64,000 bases of DNA, from the NCBI RefSeq assembly GCF_025766255.1, contig NW_026516694.1, positions 310,001-374,000 on the forward strand, read 5' to 3'. The position numbers and the translations under genes are program-made. Positions 12,201 through 24,082 of this stretch are shown here, piece by piece (the first letter of the stretch is position 1; every line of letters starts with the position of its first letter). The notes under the pieces were generated by a model. It made no database searches. It was not told the DNA's origin and saw only the letters and a list, made by a program, of their open reading frames with translations. Origin of the DNA: Zychaea mexicana. Taxonomy: Eukaryota > Mucoromycota > Mucoromycetes > Mucorales > Lichtheimiaceae.

Positions 12201-14225
12201 CGAGCGCAGCTTGTAATCACGTTGGATGGCTTGTAACAAATCAAGTTGAAGACGGCCTTCGAGATTGATGGATTTGTTTTCGCGTGTACCGTATGCTTTC
12301 GACGAGAACTTTGTGTCTCGAGCCTCCGTTCGTGTACCTGTCATTCATGGAATAGTTAGCTTTATCCCTACAATTTTTTCTTTCCGGGATAACAATCTTG
12401 TGGAGTGTAGAAACAGGTACCTCGAACTCTGCCCAGGTATGGGAATTTGGTTACACCTAAATGCTTGGCTCTGTCAAGCAGGTACGGGAAATCGAAATTT
12501 GTAATGTTGTAGCCAATAACAACATCAGGATCCACCTAGTGATGGACATTACGGAATGAGTCTCTCTCTCTCTCTCTCTTTTTTTTTTTAATTTTAAATG
12601 ATAAGCTTACCTCAGCGACAAAGTCTCTCCATTGTTGTAAAAGTTCACCTTCGTTGAAGAAAACGCGCACGTCCGTGCCAACAATGGGCGCACATTCATC
12701 TAGCGTAAAGACAGTACGAACAAACGGTGTGCTTTCGCCTTGAATCTTGACCACAGATGCAATTTGGATAACAGGATCCTTATCCGGCTCAGGAAACACA
12801 CCTTTCCGACCAGCACATTCAATATCAAAGCTCAGAATACGGAGTGGTGCCATACCGGACCAATCGCCTTCAGGTTGATGACTTATAAACTTGTCATAGC
12901 TATTAAGCGATTTGGTAGATTTTTAGCGTACATTGAAAGACAGATTTTGGGCACATGCTCAGACTTACGATGTCTTGACTTCATATTGCGCTTCTGAGAT
13001 TGGATTTTCCACAAAAGACCAAGTCCTTGCTGGAAGTTCAATCCAATTTGAGCCCGTGACCTGGAAATTGCATGAAAAGCATAAAGTTGAGAAATAATCA
13101 TACACGCACACACACACACACACTCTCTCTCTCCTGATAGATAATCCCACATCATAAAATATACCTTTTGGTCAATCATAAATCGCAACAAGAATGCCAA
13201 GTTGCTTTCAAATGTTGTTTCGGCACGACAAATGCGATCCAAACCAGGCACTGTGAAACCCATCTCCACTTTACTCCTTGCCTTGGGGATATCCTTGGGA
13301 TCGCCCAATGTAACCTTGACAAAGGGCGATTTATGATCACCACGGTAACCATACAAACTTTTTTTCATAGCGATATCGACATTTTGTATCATGTATGAGT
13401 TGCCTAGTGCCGACTACGAGAAGAAAAAAAAGAATCGTTTTTGTTTCCATGGTCAGACCGGATTTTGACAACAACACACCCAGAGAGAGTTAAATCGTTA
13501 AATAACCACGCTTCTCCTTTTTTTTTTTGTTTTTGCTTCTTTACCGAAAGCGAGGCTTGAAGAGCAGGAAGATGTTTCTTTTGCAGACCGACTGGTGCTG
13601 GAAAGTAAAAGTACGGCAGAAAGCCGTGAACATGGCATACAACACTGTTTCCGCTCTATAGAGATATACACACCTTTAATAAATCATCGGTCTCTGTATT
13701 GTTAAGGATAATGAAACATGAGTTTCTAGTTGCCTACCGCAGTAACACCATAGAAGCGCACAACTGGTTTTCGTTCGTTATAATCCATATACTCGTCCGC
13801 TTCAATCTGTTGGAACACTGTATTTTACCCTATTAGCAAACAAAGACAGAAAAAACTTGACCTCCTCCACACCCCCCTTTCCCCCCTTATTTTTTCTTGT
13901 AGGTCATTTACCTATTCTATCCTTTGTTGGCTCGATCTTTGGAGCGGGTGGACGAGCCAAATTCACTTTAATATGATCACCTAGAAGTAAAGAATCTACT
14001 GTTTTAACCACGCGCGCGATCTCTCTACAAAGATCATTCAAAAAAAAAAAGCACAGTGTCATTACCACCGTCAACCACCATTTCGTTCAATTCCTGTTCA
14101 AACGCAGAGGAAGTTTGTTTCTCTAATTGTGGGCCGTCGTGTCGAATTTTGCGTCGTTTGAAGGCGACATCCTGAGTAGGACTGACATCAGGCATTTCAG
14201 TATCTTGGGATCCGTCGTTTGCCAT
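9264..14225 (-). CDS. POL3: DNA polymerase delta catalytic subunit
   Basis: Family B replicative polymerase that completes lagging-strand synthesis and proofreads in the nucleus. Split into many small exons (at least 15). The start [16 protein letters not shown] at 14225 is followed by a basic stretch (KRRKIRHD). The 3'-5' exonuclease motifs are visible: LSFDIECAG (Exo I, near 12830), [12 protein letters not shown] (Exo II, near 12510) and [12 protein letters not shown] (Exo III, split by an intron near 11960). Polymerase motifs: [20 protein letters not shown] (region A, near 11500), [16 protein letters not shown] (region B, split near 11045) and [14 protein letters not shown] (region C, near 10780). 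The C-terminus carries two cysteine clusters: CLGCKSPLP (CysA) and CQRC...CSNKDC (CysB), the latter known in the family to hold an iron-sulfur cluster and bind the B subunit. All catalytic acidic residues appear present, so it looks functional. Confidence 0.95.
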
Positions 14226-14900
14226 GGTTTTGTGAGAGGTGAAAAAAAAAAAAGAACCAAGGCGCGTTTTTGAATTTTCGTGTCGCGTAATAATGTCCGA
14301 CTCGCGTATTTGGCGTTATCCGGGGGACGCAGAGGGGGGAAGATTGCTTCAAACACAAGCTTCTTCCGCCACTTCACCCCACCACCATTCACTGTAAGAC
14401 AACTTTCAAGGATAATACAACAATCCAAGGTATAAAGCGAGACGAAGCAACATAGCCGCAGACACAAACAATGCTATACGATCTTCTAGCTTAAGGCATG
14501 TCTATTGTTGATTATTGTAAGTTTTCCTTTGGAGTTTAGTAGGTTATTTACAACCAAAGCTCAAAAAAGGCAGTAGATCAGAGATTATTGGACTTTGGAT
14601 GATGGTTACAGCTTTGTCGATACAGACAGTGCTAAAGAGATTAGCAAGTTTTCAACGAAGGGATTAATAAGGATGTGTCATCGTTACATGTTTATAGTAC
14701 CAAAAACTTGGATATAATTAGGTCCATTGCTGCTTTTCGAATGCTGGATCGAAGATGACTCACTCTTTATAAGGCAACTTGGGCGGCAATTATAAATCCA
14801 CGATCAAACACTCTTTGTTATTTTTTTTTTTTCGGTTGTTCCTACTGCTACTACTACCTCCATTGCCACTAGCAACTACAAATAAATACATATATACATA
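14226..14900. promoter_or_regulatory. Divergent promoter region of POL3 and the ArgJ gene
   Basis: Head-to-head intergenic region of about 675 bases. TATA-like elements for the plus-strand gene are visible near 14765 (TTTATAAGG) and 14790 (AATTATAAATC), about 100-135 bases before its ATG, followed by a T run and a CTACTACTAC leader. No MCB-type ACGCGT box was clearly seen on the POL3 side. No gene is supported inside. Confidence 0.5.
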
Positions 14901-16315
14901 ATGTTGTCCATGCTCCGAGCCAGTGTCGGGGGTGTCCGCGGTCAAGTCCAACGACGATTATACTCGACCAGCAACTACTCTCATTTAACCAGCACCAAGC
15001 AAGCTCTCATTCCCAACTCTGGCGTTTACCCTGCCGGATTCCGCGCCGGCGGTGTGCACTGTGGTGTCAAAAAGAATGGCAACAAGGACGTTGCCCTCAT
15101 TATCTCTGATCGCCCTTGCTCCGGTGCTGCCGTATTCACTACAAACGCATTCAAGGCCGCCCCGGTCCTTGTGAGCCAGGCTACCCTTGCAGAAAACAGC
15201 AGCGCGTTGTTTGGTGTCGTGACAAACTCAGGCTGTGCTAATGCCGTGACAGGTCAACAAGGTCTTGAAAATGCCAAGCGCATGCGCAACACGGTCGACA
15301 GCTTGGTCAACCATTCAGCCAGTGCATTGACAATGTCCACGGGTGTCATTGGCCAGCAACTGCCCATTGAGAAAATCGAAGCCGGTATTCGTGACGCTTA
15401 CACGCAACTATCAAACGAACACCAAGATGGTTGGATGAAGTGCGCCGAAGCTTTCATGACTACGGATACGTTCCCCAAGCTGCGTTCTGGCCAGTTTGTT
15501 TTGGATGGTAAGACCGTGACGATGGCAGGTATCACCAAGGGCGCTGGAATGATCCATCCCAATATGGCAACCCTGCTCGGTTTCATGGTTACAGATGCCT
15601 ACGTCGAACCCACCCTTTTGAACAAGGCGCTCAAGTACGCCACTGACCGAAGCTTCAACTCAATCAGTGTGGATGGTGATATGAGCACCAACGATACCAT
15701 TTCTGTTTTGGCCAACGGCGCTAGCGGTGCTAGAATCGAAAGCGAAGGACCAGCTTATGAGATATTCCGCGATCAGCTTACTGCTTTCGCTGCTGATTTG
15801 GCACAACTTGTTGTCCGTGACGGTGAGGGAGCTACGAAATTTGTCACTATCCATGTCAAGGTAAGATGAGAAACACGCTCGGATAGCATGATTGTGGGTT
15901 GTTTTTATTTAGGTCGACTCTAAAGCTAACGTATTGAAATAAATAGGGCGCCAACTCTTTCGAAGACGCCAAGCAAGCAGCGTCGCACATCTCCACCTCC
16001 ATGCTTGTTAAGACTGCCTTGTATGGCCAAGATGCTAACTGGGGTCGTATCTGCGCCAGCTTGGGTCACAGCGGTATTCCTGTCGATGCCACCAAAGTCA
16101 GTGTAAGCTTTGTCCCTACTGACGGTTCAGAAGCCTTAAAGTTGATGATTACGGGTGAACCTGAGGTTGTTGATGAAGACCGTGCTTCTGAAATTCTCAA
16201 AATGGAGGATCTTGTTATTGAAGTAAACCTCGGTCTCGGTCAAAGCGAAACCAAGTTCTGGACTTGCGATCTTAGCCATGAATATGTTACCATCAACGGC
16301 GATTACCGTTCCTAA
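14901..16315 (+). CDS. ARG7: Mitochondrial bifunctional ArgJ (ornithine acetyltransferase / N-acetylglutamate synthase)
   Basis: Moves the acetyl group from N-acetylornithine to glutamate in the cyclic arginine pathway; in fungi it acts in the mitochondrial matrix. About 442 residues in two exons, 14901-15860 and 15947-16315, with an 86-base intron. An N-terminal Arg/Ser-rich presequence ([20 protein letters not shown]) fits mitochondrial import. The autoprocessing site [16 protein letters not shown] holds the Thr that becomes the nucleophile of the beta chain. Other family segments are [46 protein letters not shown] and [10 protein letters not shown]. The C-terminus [12 protein letters not shown] is the usual ArgJ end. 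Length matches the family. It looks intact. Confidence 0.95.
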
Positions 16316-17259
16316 ATAGTTGCTTTCTAGAAAAAAAGCCTATTAAATATTGTAAATATATATGTTCTGGTTTTCACGATGTTGTATAAAAGTTATTCAT
16401 GTAAACATACCATGGTTTTGGGTATTATGCACCGTTTCGAACTACTACTCAGCAGTAATCAAATAGTGGTACAGACATTGCACGCTTGTGTGGCGATCAT
16501 TGCAGGGAAAATATCGACCGAGACAATCAGAAAAAGTAAAGGCTGATACCACATACGTAGAGCGAGAAGAAAACAGGAAAGCCGATATACACGCTTCTAA
16601 CATATACTACCCACATTTTGAGAAAGTTAAGTGTTCCTACATATTACTGAAAACATATTAAATGAAAAGGACATGAGAGCGTTAACGAAGCGACTACGGT
16701 ATGTACATGATCTCTTGCTCTTTTCAAAGTAATTTCAATGTTTCATCAAGCGTACATCTATAGTGACCTACAGTAGCACCCACTCATATAAAGATATAAA
16801 CGATCGCTGAATGTGGCACAAGACTATCATCTCAATTGGGTTATCTTGCTTTAAGCGAGCATCTTTCAGTCATTCAGTCATTGCTGTAACTATTTCAGAT
16901 CACAAGTATTCAAAATGTATGCCACGCTGCGAGGGAAGCTGCAGACATTTAAGGAGGAACATAGATCAAAGACAAACACATGTTCCTGGCACATTTATAT
17001 ATTTCTTACTCCTGTTTCTTGTATCACACAAAAAGGTGAGCCTCTGATCCGCAAGAAGAGTACTGCCTCTTCTCCTTGTATTGGTCAACAACTGGCTATA
17101 AAAGAGGATACCGAACCGTATAGAAAGCTAGACGATCTCTTCTTGATAGCTTCTACATGTAAGCCGTACTTCATAAAACTAATGCACTGACGCGAGTATA
17201 TTCATGAAACTCACTAAATTACTTCTTTTTGTAGCATACTTGTTTCTCTTCACTTGGCA
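16316..17259. other. Intergenic region upstream of the small secreted peptide
   Basis: No gene with recognisable features. A short plus-strand frame at about 16915-17190 has no signal peptide or domain and overlaps the promoter of the next gene. Just after the ArgJ stop the sequence is AT-rich (AATATTGTAAATATATATG), suiting a 3' end. Confidence 0.4.
17097..17104 (+). promoter_or_regulatory. TATA box of the cysteine-rich peptide gene
   Basis: A perfect TATAAAAG lies about 155 bases before the ATG of the small secreted peptide. It is one of the best TATA elements in the window and suggests a strongly or conditionally transcribed gene. Confidence 0.5.
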
Positions 17260-17466
17260 ATGGTTTTGCTTCGTTCGCTTCAGTACCTTTTCATTTTAAC
17301 ATTAACCGTGCCGATGATGAATGGTTTTCTGCTTGTCTCTGCTGACGGAACCTGTATGGCTCAAGGCGAACAATGTTTTAGTACTAATAATCCGCTCACA
17401 TCAAATTGCTGCGCTCCCACATCTTGTAAAACGGATGGAGACGGCACAGATAAATGCTTACCTTAA
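17260..17466 (+). CDS. Small secreted cysteine-rich peptide, knottin-like pattern
   Basis: Predicted secreted peptide of 68 residues from the first ATG (MVLLRSLQYLFILTLTVPMM). The first about 29 residues are a hydrophobic signal peptide ending near LLVSA. The mature part, about 38 residues, has six cysteines in the order C-x6-C-x10-CC-x4-C-x9-C. This is the spacing class of inhibitor cystine knots; short plant antifungal knottins show a very similar layout. It is acidic to neutral, with Thr/Asn/Asp loops. Single exon, preceded by a TATA box. Function is not known; candidates are an antimicrobial, an inhibitor, or a signalling or host-interaction peptide. The family call rests on cysteine spacing only. 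Confidence 0.68.
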   Translation: MVLLRSLQYLFILTLTVPMMNGFLLVSADGTCMAQGEQCFSTNNPLTSNCCAPTSCKTDGDGTDKCLP

Positions 17467-19864
17467 TATATAAGCGTATACACAGTTTTTGATTCTCAGT
17501 ACCCCTCCATCATTCCTTAGCAACGACATATTTAAATGGAGCACTTTGTAAACAACACTGGCATATATGTGATAACATCCGTTGTCAATAAATTGGAGGT
17601 TTTTCATTGTGTGGGCGACATATTACTATAGGATTGTGTTTAACCACCTCAATTTGTCACTGCTGAAGTTGAAACACGTTGTATATCGATAACCAGTTAG
17701 CCTCGATTTTCGTTTATACTTTGGGTCGAAAGCAGCGGTCGACGGTCTGGTTCGCATCTGTGTTATATACTCTTAGCTGCTCTCGGGTACCGCTTGTTTT
17801 TTCCTTGGGCGTGCTGGCCTGAGTATGTTTTATTGGACGATCCCTTCCCATCATCACTAAGTGTATTTCGACTAAGAAGGCTGCCATTTTCTTTTCATCT
17901 AGGCCGTCATAAAGCACTATTTTTCCACGAGATGGTGAAAAAGAAACAGAGAATGGAGATATATGCTGGTTCAATTTTCCATCGTTGATAAAGCGTTCGC
18001 CTTTTTCTATTTTCTATATAAGATAACACTTATCATCACATATTTTGATGTTGATTTACATTGTATTTCTACTTCATTCCATAACTATCATTTGGCGCTC
18101 TCTACATAATATATAGACATAGCTCGAAATAGTGTATATTATCACATTTCATTTTTATAGTACATGACTCATCACACCCGTAAAACTTTATACGCGGGTG
18201 AAGCTTAATTATTTCCACGTACAGTACACGCGTGCGCACTAGCATAAAATTACCTTTTTACGTTATATTTCGTCTCAACGTGTTACTTTTCTTCTTTGTT
18301 CGAGAAAGGTAAACCTGAATAACAAGACTCTCAGAGATTATCATTCACCGCAGAGACGACGATGAAGGTTTTTCTTGGGGAGATACATAGCCGCTCGCGT
18401 GAATGGGACATTTTTTGATTGTAGGTTTCATATGATTATCTCAGCCCACCCAGAAGTAGAATCGTAATTAATATCGGCAAACCTCCTGAAAAGGAAGGCA
18501 GGACCCATCTTTGTGTCTGTTACTATCGAGAGCCTTCCACAGTCAGAATGACGAAATAAGATGCCACCATTGCTTTCTCTAACCAAGAAAAAAAAATGTG
18601 TAATATACGTATCAATTTCTACGCTGCAGACGTGATATAAAGACTAATCGTGCTTGCTACATCATACCGTGAAAAGTACAGAGACGGGCTATGAATGTAT
18701 TTTCGACCTCTTTCTTCAGTCATACATCATAGTGCGTAAGATATGCTACGAGCTTTTTAGTTCTCAGAAAAAAAATTCAATGTTCAGGATTCTGCCTTAA
18801 TACCACAGGATTCAGAGTTGAGTGGTTTCCCTTTCCTTTTGCTTATGACAATTGTTACACCAGGGAAGCTTGATAAGCCTTTATGGTAGCTTTCGCCTTA
18901 AACTACATAGTTAATAAGGCAGTGAATCGATCATTCGCAGATCTTTTGTAATACATAATAATGAGGTGACATTGTATATATGTGTTTTCGAAACTAGTCT
19001 AGTATTGGGTGTATCCTAATGATTTTTGCTCTTGTGATCATCAATATTTTATTTATGTACCAGCTCATTGGTTCAAGTTCTTTCTAAAAATGAACGCCTT
19101 GGGCATATGCAAATATGTAGGGCATATACGCCACGAGTCGCATACATTGAAAATTCTCGTATACAGAGCTGGTTAAAACCACAGAATAGATGCTATTCTT
19201 CAGAGCATGCTGACACTGTGTAGCATACATATAATATGCTAATTTACGGCGACTACATAGCAAGATGACATCGGTATTTATCGGACTCATCCACGAAAAC
19301 TGTGTTTAACATTATACGATTTGTCATGATATTCGGATTGTAACAAAAACATGCCATTGGATTCTATTAAGGGCGATCTTTTTACGCTCTTTACCTTTTA
19401 AGTGTTATTTTCCTGCTTTTTCTCTTTTGTATATACTGTATTGAACTATGAAACTATCGAAATCACACCACCATTCTTTCATTCATTCTCAAAAGCGTCT
19501 GTGTGTCTTTATTTTTGACTCGTCCACCCTATGATCACTGACATGGGACGCGTTAAAAACCAAGGCGACATGCCCTTGGCCCCGACAACAACAACCCAGA
19601 GCCCATAATTTTCCCCACGCTGTACATACACTTGTTCGGAAACCACTCTTGTCTCGCTCGCGAAATTGGCGCGGGGATCGGTTGTTGCTAAGACGTTTGC
19701 CCGAAAAAGGCACTCCGGTGTTGCCAATAAGCTGGTCCGTAAAGCTGTACATTTTGTACCACCACCAATTCATCTTCACATGCCTATTCTCCATGTAGAC
19801 CGTATTTCGCTGTTCTTCCCTTATTCTGTCATATAAACTAGTTGTTCTCTTTCGTATATACCTA
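17467..19864. other. Gene-poor intergenic region
   Basis: About 2.4 kb with no supported gene. AT-rich, with scattered short frames that lack ATG starts or recognisable domains. A short inverted repeat (CACCCG at 18175-18180 and CGGGTG at 18195-18200) is present. The minus-strand frame at 19489-19884 overlaps the start of the bHLH gene and looks spurious. The last part serves as the bHLH promoter. Confidence 0.45.
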
Positions 19865-21197
19865 ATGTCTGAAAATGCCGCCAATCAAGCAAGAGGTAAA
19901 TTGCTTTGCGCCATGTTTTGGAATCAACATTCACGACCAGAAAGTAGGGCGCATAAGTGGGAACTGATCGTGATTCGGAATGTCATTTTTCTTGTCAGGT
20001 TCACAAGCAGACAGTAGGACAATACAGGTACCTAGCAACTTGTTCTCAGACACGGAGCAGGAACAGCTGCAGACGTTCCTGGATGGACTAGAACATGCTG
20101 GTGGCAGTGGTCACCCACAGCATCATCATCCTATGAGCGGTGTTGTAAGCGGTGGTGGCCCCGGCGGTGAAGAACCTTCTCCATGTAAGCTCGTTTATAC
20201 AAAGTATACTCAGAACTGATGTGCCAAGACAGGAAATAATTTCCTGACATAATGTGAATCTTTAATTGGATAAATAAAGCATCGCCAACACCCGTACTAT
20301 TGTCCTCGCCTTATTCCACAAACACCATGTTCTCTTCAACTTCCAGTAATCAAATCAGTCTTCTCCCGATACCCGAACAAGCGGCTTCATCCAGCTCTCG
20401 TTCAACTACAACAGTGCGCCGAAGGACCACAACGCCTGTCGGTGAAAAGCCAGGCAAAATCGAAAGACGAAAGTACCGCGTGGGTGAACGTGTGCAAACA
20501 ATAGCAGAACCATCATCACCTTCCTCGTCCGCGTCTGGAGCAGCACCAGGAAAAAGCGAATACATTGACGATCCGGTGCCCAAGTCAAGAGGAGATGGTC
20601 GCGGGAGAAAGCCACCGCACGAGTATTTGAGCGACGCACAGAAGAAGGCCAACCATATTGCATCTGAGCAAAAACGACGTGCCAATATTCGTATAGGGTT
20701 CGACCAGTTGGTTGATATTGTCCCCACGCTCAGTCACTGTCATCGCAGCGAATCACTGATCCTGCAAAAATGTAATGATTATTATATTAGTAAATCACAT
20801 GCAAATCTTGTTTTGCATAATGTGTATTTGCATATAGGCATATAAGCTGACGTGCTGTTTCTCCTCTTCATTCTGCTTAGCTGCCGATTACATACGACAA
20901 TTGGTTGATAACAAAAATTCCCTCCGCGAACGGGTGCGAGAACTCCAAGTCGCGCTAGGTGATGTGTAAGTTGAGAAACGTGGTTACGGGAGTACTTTTT
21001 GGATCTTGCTTTCTTCATCAACTAAATCTCTTTTATCATCTTTTACATAAATCAAACTTGCATATATTATCTAGCCCGGACGAAGATGTAAGTTGTGCAT
21101 CTTTTACCAACCAGACATTAATTGAGTTGACTAATAACACATGTTTATGGTAATTTGTATGTAGAGCTCTGAAGGAGAATTAGACTATGCCTTTTAA
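19865..21197 (+). CDS. bHLH transcription factor (Mlx/Ino4-like helix-loop-helix)
   Basis: Predicted nuclear DNA-binding regulator. Exon 1 (19865-19895) encodes MSENAANQAR and splices in phase to exon 2 at 19999. Exon 3 (from about 20280) carries a Ser/Thr-rich linker and a basic patch (GRGRKPPHEYL). The helix-loop-helix reads HIASEQKRRANIRIGFDQL, then VDIVPTLSHCHRSESLILQK; the intron at about 20772-20880 interrupts it just before SADYIRQLVDNKNSLRER. The basic region has the H-E-R pattern (H, E, R) expected for E-box binding. Helix 2 passes into a short zipper (NSLRERVRELQVALGD). The last small exon ends SSEGELDYAF with stop at 21195-21197. Targets cannot be told from sequence. Confidence 0.83.
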
Positions 21198-21382
21198 ACC
21201 AAGCCAAACCGACCTACTACGACCACCATCACTACCGCACATATATGTAAAAAAGAAACTCATCATTGCTCTGCTCGACTGTGTTATTATATTACCATGA
21301 TTACAGATACTACAACTTTGTTTACTACTTATGCTATAAGGGAAAAAAAGGAAAAAAGATATAAAAAATGGGTGTTTTATAT

Positions 21383-22537
21383 TTACAATCCCTCATGAAT
21401 TGGCTTTACGGCAAATTTGCCTTCATTGGAACGAGCAGCCATGGCACAGACGTTAGAGTAAGGAGTTTTGAGGGATTCAGGCAATTGTTGGCGGAAAGCG
21501 TCAGTATCCATCCAATCCAAACCATGTTGGAAAATAGTGGCAGCGCGGTGATGACCGCCGTCGATGGTTCCCATGGAAGCATGCAATGTGGCGCGCTTCG
21601 ACGACTTGAAGTAAGCAGCACGGTGCAAAATGTTGTTGTCATAAAAGACGGTCTGTCCAGGCTTCAAGTGCACTTGTAGTTGACCGGGCATGTTGTGGCT
21701 CTTGGGATCATTGATGGTAATATCTCGCTCCTCCGATGTTCGGACACGGCGGTGTGATTTTGGTACCACGAACAAACACGCGTCGTCATAAAGTGCACTG
21801 TTATCGTTGCGAATCGTTGTCAGAGCCACTTTGTGGAATGCTGAAAAAACTAAGAGGGAAGAATGAACTAGGAAACTTACGTGTTCCATTGCGTGCCGTA
21901 ATGAGGAATCTCGAGCTTTTCCTTTTCTTGCTCCTTGGGTGTTTCAGCAGGAACAGCGTCGCGGTGCCATGTTAAGTCGAAATCACGTTCTTCGGGATTA
22001 ATAAGAAGATTGAACAACTCTGTTGAATTTAAATACATTAACAAAAGGAAATAAGCATTCACAGAAAAAGAGAATGAGAGCACACTAATGGGCGGTTGTA
22101 ATATTATTTACCCATTTGCAGGCTGTCGGTAGTGGTGCTCAGGAGCTGGCACACAGCTTCAACAAGCTTTGGCGAACCATACCACTCGGCAAAGACGGTT
22201 TCCTGCAGATCAGGATGCAAAAGATGCTGCACGCCCCACACCTGCAATGATATCACGTGTATGCGTATGTGAGTGGGCTGCATTTGCTTTTTATGTTAAA
22301 AGCTAGTGTGTGTTTACATACATCAGTACCTTCGGTCCATGGGGGGAATTGGGTGCCAACAAAGCGGCAATGCTTCCACTGTCCGGTTCGGGCCTTGTTG
22401 ATGCTGCGCTCGCAAGCATCCTTCAAGCGTTGCACCATAGCATCGGGAATGAGGCCATCCACAATAACATAGCCATTCTCCTTCAAGGCTTGGTCAATAG
22501 GTACATTGTTAATGTCGGTGATCATTGCAGTGTGCAT
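21383..22537 (-). CDS. Phytanoyl-CoA dioxygenase (PhyH) family protein
   Basis: Probable Fe(II)/2-oxoglutarate-dependent oxygenase with a double-stranded beta helix. Four exons on the minus strand. The start at 22537 gives MHTAMITDINNVPIDQALKE, then a typical PhyH opening (NGYVIVDGLIPDAMVQRLKD). The iron ligands are visible: H and D in DLTWHRDAVPAE near 21965, and the distal His in FYDNNILHRAAYFKS near 21630. KRATLH supplies a likely 2-oxoglutarate-binding Arg. The frame ends FAVKPIHEGL at 21383. No peroxisomal SKL-type signal is seen at the C-terminus. The substrate is unknown; fungal members act on varied hydroxylation substrates, so the family name should not be read as proof of phytanic acid oxidation. 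Confidence 0.82.
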
Positions 22538-24082
22538 CTAATTTGTTTGTCGGTATGTGAGTTTGTGTGTGTGGGTGGAAGGGAAATAGAAGGGAAAGGG
22601 CCCAAGTAAGCTTAAAAATTCAGGGTTTTTATAAATCACTCCGCTTTTCTCACGGCAAGATTTACGTAATCTAGGCTCAGGGAAACAGGGAAACAGGGAA
22701 ACCACGGCTGAGCTCTTTAAAATGGCGCCACCCCACATACTCGCACTCACCGACGTATCATGTACGGGGCCACGATGTGGGTACCACGAAAGTTGGGGTG
22801 ACTTCTCCACTTATTTTCTTTCTGAGCTGAGAATGTTTTGCTCAGATCATATGAGTAATAAAGAATTGCAGGAGAAGCGACCCCGTAACAAAATTTACAT
22901 AATCACGAGGGAGCTCATACTAGCTTATATGTATGACAACATTTTGAGTAAGCCATGCATGACCAAAAAATGCATTAAGACTGAGGGCAGTGTTTGTTCT
23001 CTCAAATGTACAAGGCAACTGCCAGTTAGCACTACTGATGTGTACATACTACTAGTGGCGGGAAATGTTTATACCATAACACACAGCTGAATCTTTCGCT
23101 GGCGGAAGCAGAATTAAACGACGATGATTCAGTTGGTCAACGTAAAGAATAATACAGATTTTACAGATTTACAGTAAACAACTTCTATAAGCCATCTCTC
23201 ACTCATGTCAGTGATGTCAATACGTAAGATACTTTTTAAGAGCAGCGTTAAGTATGTATGATGTAGCGGCACCTAAGAGTAATCTGAGTGCCATGAACTA
23301 ACCATCTTTTGAGCGGGTTTTGGTTTCCCCCGCATTTTCCAGACATATTAATGCGATGTCTCGTCTGAGTCATACATTCGGATCATCAGTTCTTCGGCCA
23401 GAGGGCCGTGAGTTTGTAGCTACCGACATCACTCTTGGATCGACGGTACCACTACACATGCTGCTCACACTCACACCACAACTGCGAGCTTTTTGTTATA
23501 TTGGCCTTTCAAAACCAAAACGGGCTGTTGTTATAGTGTATTTAAAAGAGCACCGGGCAAATTTTTCCCCTGTTACATTATTCTGTGCAGACATCTGCAC
23601 TAGCGTCTCCAACCGCATACAATAAACCGTAGGAAGCCTAAACGTTGTTAGCTGAGAAGTGCTGCTGATATGCGCCTCTCGGGGATAATGGTACCGCCGT
23701 GCTTCGAATATGCTTAACATATCACCTGTGAAAGATAAAAGCTTCACTTACTGATGGATGACAAGATAATGTCAAAATGGCTATTGTACGGCACAACTAC
23801 TTTTGTGTGATGCACTACAACGAATTCAAGCGAGCACGTGTGTGTAACAATTTTGCGTTGGGCGAGTTTCCATCTGCTGGGAGCAAAATAAAGCAAAGCA
23901 GATAAATTTTTGAAACTTGCACTAAAGAGCTCTGACCAAAGGTAAACTAAACACTTCAAAACCTGTTATTACCACCGCCAACTACAAGATTATAAAGATG
24001 GCAATTGACATTCTACTTTATTTTTATAAAAATCAAGCCTAGCGATGCCCATTGTGCAGGTGCTACAAAAGAAAACGACAAT
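22538..24082. other. Intergenic region
   Basis: About 1.5 kb with no supported gene. Plus-strand frames at 22722-23090 and 23320-23625 encode no recognisable domain and have no clear codon pattern. It contains the promoters of the PhyH gene (minus) and of the PIG-M gene (plus). A GGGAAACA unit is repeated three times near 22680-22700. Confidence 0.4.

Noticed and set aside
17714..17974. 86-codon minus-strand frame
   Set aside because: It begins with TTG rather than ATG and shows no domain; the first ATG would leave a short unconvincing peptide.
19489..19884. 131-codon minus-strand frame with Cys and Trp
   Set aside because: It overlaps the bHLH start region, has no homologous look, and opposes a well-supported gene.
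22722..23090. 122-codon plus-strand frame
   Set aside because: Composition is irregular, with no recognised motif and no splice partner.
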